Below, piece by piece: positions 1 to 5,996 of a stretch of 6,505 bases of DNA. Source of the stretch: an uncultured Neomegalonema sp. GTDB taxonomy: Bacteria; Pseudomonadota; Alphaproteobacteria; Rhodobacterales; Rhodobacteraceae. A program made the translations under genes and the position numbers. The number at the start of each line of letters is the position of its first letter. Positions within the stretch are counted from its first letter, which is position 1. The DNA is taken from positions 1 to 6,505 of the forward strand of contig CALFWP010000003.1 in assembly GCA_937927905.1 (NCBI GenBank). The letters run 5' to 3'. The notes below the pieces were generated by a model. That model did no database searches. It was given only the letters and a program-made list of their open reading frames with translations, and was not told the DNA's origin.

Positions 1-1
1 T

Positions 2-1786
2 CTGAATATCTCTGCTATCCTTGATGCGTGCCGTTTGACCGGTGCTGAAGCGGTTCATCCCGGATACGGCTTTTTATCGGAAAATCCTGATTTTGCGGAT
101 GCGCTGGATGCCGCCGGTCTTGTCTTTATCGGTCCCCGTGCATCTGCGATCCGTGCGATGGGCCTTAAGGATGCCGCCAAAAAAACCATGGAACAGGCCG
201 GTGTGCCGGTGGTGCCCGGGTATCACGGCGAAGAGCAGGATTACGGCTTCCTCGCAAAACAGGCGGAGCTGATCGGTTATCCTGTTCTGATCAAGGCGCG
301 GGCGGGCGGCGGCGGCAAGGGGATGCGGCGCGTGGAGCGCGGGGAAGATTTCGGAGATGCACTGGAGGGCGCGCAGCGGGAGGCGCAGGCCGCCTTCGGT
401 GATTCCAGTGTGCTGATCGAAAAATATATTACTGCTCCGCGTCATATCGAAATTCAGGTTTTCGGGGATGGCAAGGGCAATGCGCTGCACCTCTTCGAAC
501 GGGATTGTTCGCTGCAACGGCGGTACCAGAAGGTCATTGAGGAGGCACCTGCCCCCGGTATGACCGAAGAAATGCGCGCTGCGATGTGTAATGCGGCGGT
601 ACGGGCTGCAAGGGCGATCAATTATACTGGTGCCGGTACGGTGGAATTCATCGTTGATGCGTCGGACGGATTGCGGGCGGACCGGTTCTATTTCATGGAA
701 ATGAATACGCGCCTGCAGGTCGAGCACCCTGTGACCGAGGCGATTACCGGCTATGATCTGATTGAGATGCAGCTGCACACCGCCCGCTTCGGAACACTTC
801 CGTTCGGACAGGAAGAACTGGCGGTGTTCGGTCACGCGATTGAGGCGCGGATTTACGCCGAGGATCCCGAACGCGGGTTCATACCCGCAACGGGAATCTT
901 ACACCACCTGTCTCTTCCATCAGGTGTGCGCGTGGATACGGGCGTAAAAGAGGGCGAGGAAATCTCGCCTTATTATGATCCGATGATTGCAAAAATCATT
1001 GTTCATGAGCAAACCCGTGAGATAGCGCTCGGCGCATTGAGAACTGCGCTGGATAAGCTTCGTATTGCCGGTCTCACCACAAACAAACGCTTTCTTGCAG
1101 AGCTTGCAGCTCATCCGGATTTTGCAGAAGGCCGTGTCGATACGGGCCTGATCGAGCGCAACCATGCAGCACTTGCAAAGCCGCTTGAATATTCCGCGAT
1201 TACGGCATCACTGGCGGCACTGGTAAGGCTTGGCATTCCGCAAAAACCCGGCACCGATCCCTGGCAATCCCTGACCGGCTGGCGTGCCTGGGGAACGGCA
1301 GAGCAGACGACACAGGTTATGTTCCGGGACCGGACATTAGAGGCAAAGGTCACGATTAAAGACCCGCTCTCGTTTTCGGTGCGGATAGGCGATGATACGA
1401 CCGATATGCGGTTCAGGACTTTTGAGGCCGGGAAAATAGTCGAAATCAATGGCCGTGGTATGCGGGTCGGTCTGAGACGCGTTCCGGAGGGGGTTTATGT
1501 TTTTCTTGGTGGTAACGCTTACAGTTTCCGGTTTCCGGAACTTTCCTTTTCGGAACAGAGCGATACCGCCGGAGACTCAATTGTGTCTCCTATGCCCGGT
1601 GCTGTAAAAGCCGTCATGAAAAAAGCAGGCGATACAGTGTCTACCGGTGAGGCGCTGATTGTGATTGAAGCCATGAAAGTGGAATACACGCTCACGGCTC
1701 CGCGTGACGGCATTATTGACGATATTGCTGTTATGGAGCGGGATCAGGTCAGCGACGGCGCCATCCTGATCACATTGTCTCCCTGA
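2..1786 (+). CDS. mccA: Methylcrotonyl-CoA carboxylase subunit alpha (biotin carboxylase + biotin carrier), 5' partial
   Basis: ATP-dependent carboxylation of a carrier-bound biotin, whose carboxyl is passed by the beta subunit to 3-methylcrotonyl-CoA in leucine breakdown; cytoplasmic. The frame is open from the first complete codon (position 2) and already matches the family there (AVHPGYGFLSEN), so the TTG at 35 is not the start; about 65-70 N-terminal residues lie outside the window. Counting visible codons: ATP-grasp glycine-rich loop KARAGGGGKGM at about 98-108, ERDCSLQRRYQK at 166-177, biotin carboxylase signature MNTRLQVEHPVTE from 234, and a C-terminal carrier domain with SPMPGAVKAV and the biotinyl lysine at residue 559 in EAMKVE. 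The second Met of the usual AMKM motif is Val here. The total of 594 visible residues fits a 660-670 residue family. Propionyl-CoA or other acyl-CoA carboxylase alpha subunits share these motifs; the HMG-CoA lyase gene nearby is what favours methylcrotonyl-CoA. The beta subunit is presumably upstream. Confidence 0.88.
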   Translation: MNISAILDACRLTGAEAVHPGYGFLSENPDFADALDAAGLVFIGPRASAIRAMGLKDAAKKTMEQAGVPVVPGYHGEEQDYGFLAKQAELIGYPVLIKARAGGGGKGMRRVERGEDFGDALEGAQREAQAAFGDSSVLIEKYITAPRHIEIQVFGDGKGNALHLFERDCSLQRRYQKVIEEAPAPGMTEEMRAAMCNAAVRAARAINYTGAGTVEFIVDASDGLRADRFYFMEMNTRLQVEHPVTEAITGYDLIEMQLHTARFGTLPFGQEELAVFGHAIEARIYAEDPERGFIPATGILHHLSLPSGVRVDTGVKEGEEISPYYDPMIAKIIVHEQTREIALGALRTALDKLRIAGLTTNKRFLAELAAHPDFAEGRVDTGLIERNHAALAKPLEYSAITASLAALVRLGIPQKPGTDPWQSLTGWRAWGTAEQTTQVMFRDRTLEAKVTIKDPLSFSVRIGDDTTDMRFRTFEAGKIVEINGRGMRVGLRRVPEGVYVFLGGNAYSFRFPELSFSEQSDTAGDSIVSPMPGAVKAVMKKAGDTVSTGEALIVIEAMKVEYTLTAPRDGIIDDIAVMERDQVSDGAILITLSP

Positions 1787-1820
1787 TCCATTGTCCTCAC
1801 GCGCCGGTCTGTGACACGGT

Positions 1821-1853
1821 AAAAAAACCGGACCGGGACCTGAGTGCCGGTTA
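1821..1853 (-). terminator. Intrinsic terminator of the minus-strand gene
   Basis: Read on the minus strand, the stop codon runs straight into AACCGG, then a 15-nt spacer, then CCGGTT followed by a run of T (AACCGG at 1847-1852 pairs with CCGGTT at 1826-1831; the T run is the complement of the A tract at 1821-1827). A GC stem followed by U residues is the rho-independent pattern. An alternative inner pairing ACCGG/CCGGT is also possible. On the plus strand there is no T run after the stem, so it should stop the exported-protein transcript rather than mccA. Confidence 0.6.
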
Positions 1854-2321
1854 TTTCAGATAAACCTTATGAGACCAGGTTTTTCCGTCTGATAAAACGA
1901 TATCCTCAAAACCGAGTATCTTTGCCAGGTCAAACCATGTTGCAGCGAACTGAATGCCGTTTTTCTTAAAAAACGGCGTTGTCCGTGCGTGGGAAGTCAG
2001 CTGTGCCATGACCGCTCTGGCGCGAAACAGCGTGCTGAAAATATCATCATCCAAGGCCATGATGATCAGGTGTTCCGACTCGCCGCCTTTCGCAAAAATC
2101 GCAATTCTCGGCTTTGTCGGCGATTTGAGCTGTCCCTTTGTCAGTTCGGTGGTAAATGCGGTCCGGACCTCTTTTTTGGCATTTGGTGCTTTTGCCACCC
2201 TGCGTTCGAAGGTTTCCTCCGATGTTATCTCGGGATAATAATAGCCCTCGCGCTTATCATCAGCGAATGCTGTAACCGGGAGGACAGTCAGGATAGCACT
2301 GAAAATAAACGTGCGGAACAT
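1851..2321 (-). CDS. Small exported (periplasmic) protein of unknown function, 156 aa
   Basis: Function unknown. Residues 1-20 form a clear Sec signal peptide: Arg at position 3, a hydrophobic run FIFSAILTVLPV, then an AFA cleavage site before DDK. The mature part of about 136 residues has no further membrane segment and no cysteine. Recognisable patches are GYYYPEITSEETF just after the signal, IAIFAKGGESEHLIIMAL in the middle and ARTTPFF plus FDLAKILGF near the C-terminus. From memory this resembles a family common in Alphaproteobacteria whose members are sometimes labelled molybdopterin-guanine dinucleotide biosynthesis protein A; a secreted protein without a nucleotide-binding loop does not fit that label. 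The ATG at 2321 is preceded by AAAGG seven bases upstream. It is transcribed against the surrounding catabolic genes from its own promoter and ends in a terminator. It reads as an intact gene rather than an antisense shadow because of the signal peptide, ribosome site, promoter and terminator together. Confidence 0.8.
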   Translation of the reverse strand: MFRTFIFSAILTVLPVTAFADDKREGYYYPEITSEETFERRVAKAPNAKKEVRTAFTTELTKGQLKSPTKPRIAIFAKGGESEHLIIMALDDDIFSTLFRARAVMAQLTSHARTTPFFKKNGIQFAATWFDLAKILGFEDIVLSDGKTWSHKVYLK

Positions 2322-2366
2322 CTTGTAGCCTTTCTGTTTATGTCAAACCACGCTAGAGGTTAAACT

Positions 2367-2389
2367 GTGATTGATAAAACGAGAATCAC
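2367..2389. promoter_or_regulatory. Candidate operator: inverted repeat over the -10 element
   Basis: GTGATT (2367-2372) and AATCAC (2384-2389) are perfect inverted copies separated by 11 bases, and the predicted -10 hexamer of the minus-strand promoter (2374-2379) lies between them. A dimeric regulator bound here would cover the -10. The regulator is not in the window and I do not match the motif to a known factor. A six-base pair of arms can arise by chance. Confidence 0.3.
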
Positions 2390-2402
2390 GCATTCGTGTC
2401 AA
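2374..2402 (-). promoter_or_regulatory. Sigma70-type promoter for the exported protein gene
   Basis: On the minus strand there is a perfect -35 TTGACA (2402-2397), a 17-base spacer and TTTTAT (2379-2374) as a 4-of-6 match to TATAAT. This puts transcription start near 2366, about 45 bases before the ATG at 2321, leaving room for the AAAGG ribosome site. No comparably good promoter is seen on the plus strand of the same 121-base gap. Confidence 0.55.
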
Positions 2403-2442
2403 AGAGTGTCTGTTGCGAAATATTACATCGCTGATGATCTGA

Positions 2443-4029
2443 ATGCTGCCTGAGGCTCGAACCTATCCGGATTTGTTGCGCAAGTTCAGTTGGGATATTC
2501 CGGAACGGTTCAATATCGGTCATGCGATTTGTGATATTTGGGCGGAAAAATACCCCGAACGCACGGCTCTGATCCTTGATGAACAGGATCAGAAAGTCAG
2601 TTTCGCTGAATTGCGCAGTTTATCGAACAGGCTGGCCCATCTGCTTAAGGCGCGCGGTGTGCTGCCGGGGAACCGGATCGGTGTTTTGCTGCCTCAACAG
2701 CTGGAAACGGCTGTGGCCCATATTGCTATTCTGAAGGCCGGGGCGATTTCAGTCCCGCTTTTTACTCTCTTCGGTGAGGAAGCTCTGGCTCACCGGTTGA
2801 CGGATGCCGGGGCAAAGGCGGTGATCACAAATCATGAGGGAGCGGCAAAGATAAGCGGTCTTTGCAGACACTCGCATTCAGCGCCCTTTATTATCAATAC
2901 TGATGATGATTTTCCGGCACAATTACAGGAGCAGCCGGACGTGTTTCCGGTGTGCGATACTCTTGCCGATGATCCGGCAATCCTGATTTATACCTCCGGA
3001 ACAACCGGTAAGCCGAAGGGGGCCTTACATGCCCACCAGACGCTTTTGGGCCATTTGCCCGGAGTGGAAATGAGCCATGATCTGTTTCCGAAAGAGGGTG
3101 ATAAAATCTGGACGCCTGCGGATTGGGCCTGGATCGGCGGGTTGCTGGATGTCCTGATGCCTGCATTGTATCATGGCGTGCCGGTGGTTGCCCGCCGTTT
3201 CGAAAAATTTACCGGCGAAGCGGCCTTTGAACTGATGGCACGACATAGCGTGCGAAATGCCTTTCTACCCCCGACAGCGCTTAAAATCATGCGCGGTGTT
3301 GAGAAACCGCCGCCGCTGAATTTGCGCAGTGTAGCCAGCGGCGGCGAAACCCTCGGGGCGGAATTGTTGGACTGGGGGCGTCAGGCGCTAGGTGTGACCA
3401 TCAATGAATTTTACGGGCAGACCGAGTGCAATATGATTGTCTCATCATCCCGTTGTCTGGATGCCCAACGGTCCGGTGTTATGGGTTGGGCCGTACCGGG
3501 ACATGAGGTTGCGGTGCTGGATGATACAGGACAACCGGTAACCGGCAAAGAAGGGCGGATTGCCGTGCGTCGGGGATCACCTGTTATGTTTCTTGGCTAC
3601 TGGCACAACGCGGCGGCAACCCGGGAAAAGTTTGACGGTGAGTGGCTTGTGTCAGGAGATCGCGGCATCCGCGAACAAGACGGCGCGCTGCGGTTTGTCG
3701 GTCGTGACGATGATATTATCTCATCCGCCGGATATCGCATCGGCCCGGGTGAGGTTGAGGATTGCCTGCTCAAACACCCCGCTGTTTCCATGGCGGCAGC
3801 GGTTGGGAAACCCGATCTGATGCGCGGTGAAATCGTCAAGGCGTATATTGTTTTGTCAGCAGGGTATTTCGCCTCTGACGGGCTTGCCGCCCAGATCAGC
3901 GCCTTTGTTAAACAGCGGCTGGCGGCCTATGAATACCCGCGCGAGGTTGCGTTTCTGGAGGCCATGCCGGTAACCACAACCGGCAAGATCATCCGCCGGA
4001 TATTACGGGAAAGGGCACGACATGACTGA
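2443..4029 (+). CDS. AMP-forming acyl-CoA synthetase (ANL superfamily)
   Basis: Activates a carboxylic acid to its CoA thioester with ATP, through an acyl-adenylate. Full length at 528 residues, with the family motifs in order: the phosphate-binding loop YTSGTTGKPKG (183-193), NEFYGQTE (321-328), SGDRG (404-408), the hinge region GRDDDIISSAGYRIGPGEVE (420-439) and the catalytic lysine K515 in TTTGKIIRR. The C-terminal stretch PDLMRGEIVKAYIVL recalls medium-chain and short-chain acyl-CoA synthetases. Its place before HMG-CoA lyase suggests a substrate linked to leucine or isovalerate breakdown, such as a branched short acid or acetoacetate, but this is inference; at 528 residues it is shorter than typical acetoacetyl-CoA synthetases of about 650. 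The start is fixed by an in-frame TGA at 2440-2442 directly before the ATG; there is no clear Shine-Dalgarno sequence. The 3' end overlaps the thioesterase gene by 8 bases. Confidence 0.88.
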   Translation: MLPEARTYPDLLRKFSWDIPERFNIGHAICDIWAEKYPERTALILDEQDQKVSFAELRSLSNRLAHLLKARGVLPGNRIGVLLPQQLETAVAHIAILKAGAISVPLFTLFGEEALAHRLTDAGAKAVITNHEGAAKISGLCRHSHSAPFIINTDDDFPAQLQEQPDVFPVCDTLADDPAILIYTSGTTGKPKGALHAHQTLLGHLPGVEMSHDLFPKEGDKIWTPADWAWIGGLLDVLMPALYHGVPVVARRFEKFTGEAAFELMARHSVRNAFLPPTALKIMRGVEKPPPLNLRSVASGGETLGAELLDWGRQALGVTINEFYGQTECNMIVSSSRCLDAQRSGVMGWAVPGHEVAVLDDTGQPVTGKEGRIAVRRGSPVMFLGYWHNAAATREKFDGEWLVSGDRGIREQDGALRFVGRDDDIISSAGYRIGPGEVEDCLLKHPAVSMAAAVGKPDLMRGEIVKAYIVLSAGYFASDGLAAQISAFVKQRLAAYEYPREVAFLEAMPVTTTGKIIRRILRERARHD

Positions 4030-4507
4030 TCATTTGTTCGCCGCCTCGCCTGAGGATCTGTTGTCTCCGTCCGAACTTTCACAGATCAGCGGGTTGGAGT
4101 TTATCCGGGGGATCAGAGACGGTAAATACCCTGCACCCCCTATTGCCAAAACGCTGAATTACCGTCTGAGCGAGGTATCCGAAGGGCGCGTTGTTTTCGA
4201 GGGCAAACCGGATTTTGCCGCCTACAACCCTCTGGGCGGTGCTCATGGCGGCTGGTTCGGCACGTTGCTGGATAGCTGCATGGCTTGTGCTGTGCAGACC
4301 ACCTGCCCGAAGGGAAAGGGATATACGACCGTGGAATACAAGATCACGATCCTGCGTCCCGTTTTTGTTACGACACCTATGCTGAAGGCCATAGGGACAG
4401 TAGTGTCATCGGGCCGTCGGATTGCCACCGCGACGGGAGAAATGGTTGACGGGGACGGCAAAATCTATGCAACCGGCACGACAACATGTCTTGTTTTTGA
4501 TTTATGA
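4022..4507 (+). CDS. PaaI-family hotdog-fold acyl-CoA thioesterase
   Basis: Predicted to hydrolyse an acyl-CoA to free acid and CoA in the cytoplasm. The protein has 161 residues, a normal length for a single hotdog domain plus an N-terminal extension of about 25 residues. The diagnostic active-site segment is N69-P-L-G-G-A-H75-G-G-W, followed by D84 in LLDS, as in PaaI-type thioesterases; further family-like stretches are YTTVEYKITILRP and the C-terminal YATGTTTCLVF. AAGGG six bases before the ATG (4011-4015) serves as ribosome site inside the end of the synthetase gene. It overlaps the synthetase by 8 bases and the lyase by 4 bases, so all three are likely made from one message. Its role may be to release CoA from stalled intermediates or overflow acyl-CoAs of the pathway; the substrate cannot be read from sequence. 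Confidence 0.85.
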   Translation: MTDHLFAASPEDLLSPSELSQISGLEFIRGIRDGKYPAPPIAKTLNYRLSEVSEGRVVFEGKPDFAAYNPLGGAHGGWFGTLLDSCMACAVQTTCPKGKGYTTVEYKITILRPVFVTTPMLKAIGTVVSSGRRIATATGEMVDGDGKIYATGTTTCLVFDL

Positions 4508-5373
4508 ACGGGCATGTGACGATATTCGAGATGGCACCGCGCGACGGCCTTCAAAATGAAAAGCAACCGATTGCAACGGCGGATAAGATTGCTCTGGTTG
4601 ATCTTCTGTCCGGATGCGGTTTTGCCAGAATAGAAGTGACCAGTTTCGTTTCGCCGAAATGGGTGCCGCAGATGGCCGATGCTGCGGATGTCATGGCGGG
4701 GATCACGCGCAATGCGAATGTGTCATATGCCGCGCTGACACCGAATATGCGCGGCTTTGGGGCGGCGAAAGACGCCGGAGCGGATGAGGTTGCAATCTTT
4801 GCCGCCGCTTCGGAGGGCTTTTCAAAGGCCAACCTCAATGCCACGATAACGGAAAGCCTTTTGCGGTTTGCGAATGTGGCACAGGCGGCAAAAGATCATG
4901 GCATTCCGGTGCGGGGTTATATTTCGGTTGTCACCGATTGCCCGTATGACGGGCCTGTCGCTTCCGCCTCTGTTGCGCGGGTTGCGGAACAGTTATTCGC
5001 CATGGGCTGTTATGAAGTATCCCTTGGCGATACCATCGGCCATGCCGCACCTGAAACAACCGCTGCGATGCTGGATGCGGTGCTGGAGGTTGCGCCGCCC
5101 GAACGGTTTGCGGGGCATTTTCACGACACCAAAGGGCGGGCGCTCGAAAATATCGCGGTGTCTCTGGAACGTGGTTTACGGGTATTCGACAGCTGTGCCG
5201 GGGGATTGGGCGGGTGTCCCTATGCGCCGGGCGCAAAAGGCAATGTCGCGACCGAAGCGGTTATTCCCTTTGTCGAGGCCAAAGGATTTGAAACCGGGCT
5301 TGATATGTCCCGCGTGCAGGAGGCGGTGGCATATGCCCGGCAACTTGCGGGATTCACAAACCCGACGGACTGA
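4504..5373 (+). CDS. mvaB: Hydroxymethylglutaryl-CoA lyase
   Basis: Cleaves (S)-3-hydroxy-3-methylglutaryl-CoA to acetyl-CoA and acetoacetate, the last committed step of leucine breakdown; cytoplasmic, divalent-metal dependent. The 289-residue protein has the usual bacterial length. Visible signatures: EMAPRDGLQNE with R13 and D14 corresponding to the catalytic Arg and metal-binding Asp of the family, SFVSPKWVPQMAD, GYISVVTDCPYDG, SLGDTIGHAAP, the metal-binding GHFHDTKGR (H205, H207) and the active-site cysteine loop GGLGGCPYAPGAKGN (C238). All expected catalytic residues are present. Start: the ATG overlaps the thioesterase stop as ATGA, which implies translational coupling, and no separate ribosome site is seen. 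Together with mccA it defines the pathway of this cluster; a methylglutaconyl-CoA hydratase gene is not in the window. Confidence 0.95.
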   Translation: MNGHVTIFEMAPRDGLQNEKQPIATADKIALVDLLSGCGFARIEVTSFVSPKWVPQMADAADVMAGITRNANVSYAALTPNMRGFGAAKDAGADEVAIFAAASEGFSKANLNATITESLLRFANVAQAAKDHGIPVRGYISVVTDCPYDGPVASASVARVAEQLFAMGCYEVSLGDTIGHAAPETTAAMLDAVLEVAPPERFAGHFHDTKGRALENIAVSLERGLRVFDSCAGGLGGCPYAPGAKGNVATEAVIPFVEAKGFETGLDMSRVQEAVAYARQLAGFTNPTD

Positions 5374-5422
5374 TCTAGGATGCACGAATAAAGAAAATCG
5401 GGCATCCGGCATCCATTCGCTT

Positions 5423-5884
5423 ATGACAGATCCTCTCGCTACCCTACGGAGCACGTTCGGCTTTGACGGTTTTCGTCCGGGCCAGGAAGACATTGTTGCG
5501 GCTGCTATCGCCGGAGAAGACCTGCTGGCTATTATGCCGACAGGGGGCGGAAAATCGCTTTGCTTTCAATTGCCTGCGATTGTTCGTGAGGGGTTGACGA
5601 TCGTGGTCTCCCCGCTGATTGCGCTGATGCGCGGTCAGGTGGCGCAAATGCGCGAGCTGGGCGTTGCCGCGCGCTCTATGTCATCGGGTAATACACCGGA
5701 GGAAAACGCACTGGCGATGACCGAGGCTGAGGATGGCGCTCTCGATATGCTTTACCTGTCGCCCGAACGTCTGGCGCGCCATGGGATGAAAGCTTTTCTT
5801 AAGCGTATCGGCGTGACAATGATTGCTGTGGGGCTCGTATATATCTGTGTAAGTGTCCACCCAAGGCCGATACCTCTTCACTGA
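5423..5884 (+). pseudogene. recQ: RecQ-type DNA helicase, N-terminal fragment truncated before the DEAH box
   Basis: ATP-dependent 3'-5' DNA helicases of this family act in recombination and fork repair and are usually about 600 residues. Here only about 136 residues are RecQ-like: the N-terminal aromatic/Q motif FGFDGFRPGQEDIV (12-25), Walker A MPTGGGKS (38-45, K44), motif Ia VVSPLIALMRGQV and MLYLSPERLA. The match ends at GVTMIAV (last codon 5828-5830), where DEAH should follow; instead there are 17 unrelated residues and a TGA at 5882-5884. Motifs II-VI, the zinc, winged-helix and HRDC domains are absent, so the product cannot be an active helicase. Motif Ia also reads RGQ where the family has a conserved Asp before Gln. 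The ATG at 5423 fits the family start, but no good ribosome site precedes it. It lies 49 bases after the lyase stop on the same strand and might read through from it. The break may be real (insertion or rearrangement) or an assembly join. Confidence 0.85.
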
Positions 5885-5996
5885 ATGTTTCAAGCTTTCC
5901 AGCCTGCGTTATGCTGGTGTGCACGTCATGCTGTATGCCAGACAAACACATTCTTTTGTCGCCTCAGCTCCGAAAAACGAGCCCCCCAGAGCAATC
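5821..5996. repeat. Imperfect inverted repeat spanning the recQ break
   Basis: The arm at 5821-5838 (GATTGCTGTGGGGCTCGT) and the reverse complement of 5977-5996 align over 18 positions with one mismatch and a two-base gap. The left arm covers the last three recQ codons and the first bases of the foreign sequence; 138 bases separate the arms. It could form a long stem-loop, or it could be a chance or structural feature of an element end. Confidence 0.5.

Noticed and set aside
74..835. 253-codon open frame on the minus strand opposite mccA
   Set aside because: It is antisense to strongly conserved ATP-grasp motifs on the plus strand and its product has no recognisable domain; it is a shadow of a codon-biased gene.
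2341..2346. Second TTGACA on the minus strand as the promoter of the exported protein
   Set aside because: It lies so close to the ATG that no -10 at suitable spacing fits before the start; the upstream TTGACA-N17-TTTTAT pair is better placed.
5378..5407. GGATGC/GCATCC hairpin between the lyase and recQ as a terminator
   Set aside because: The stem has six pairs around an 18-base loop and no T run follows.
4868..5422. Upstream extension of the recQ frame through the HMG-CoA lyase gene (open from 4868)
   Set aside because: The translation before 5423 overlaps the lyase in another frame and has no RecQ resemblance; the family-like N-terminus begins at the ATG at 5423.
5828..5884. Intein or group II intron starting at the recQ break
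   Set aside because: The residue after the break is Gly rather than Cys/Ser/Thr and a stop follows soon, which excludes an intein; the first bases GGGCTC do not match the GUGYG start of group II introns, and no reverse transcriptase frame is seen.
5830..5985. Miniature transposon bounded by GGGGCTCGT inverted ends
   Set aside because: RecQ sequence does not resume after 5985 and no target duplication is visible, so a small clean insertion is not supported.
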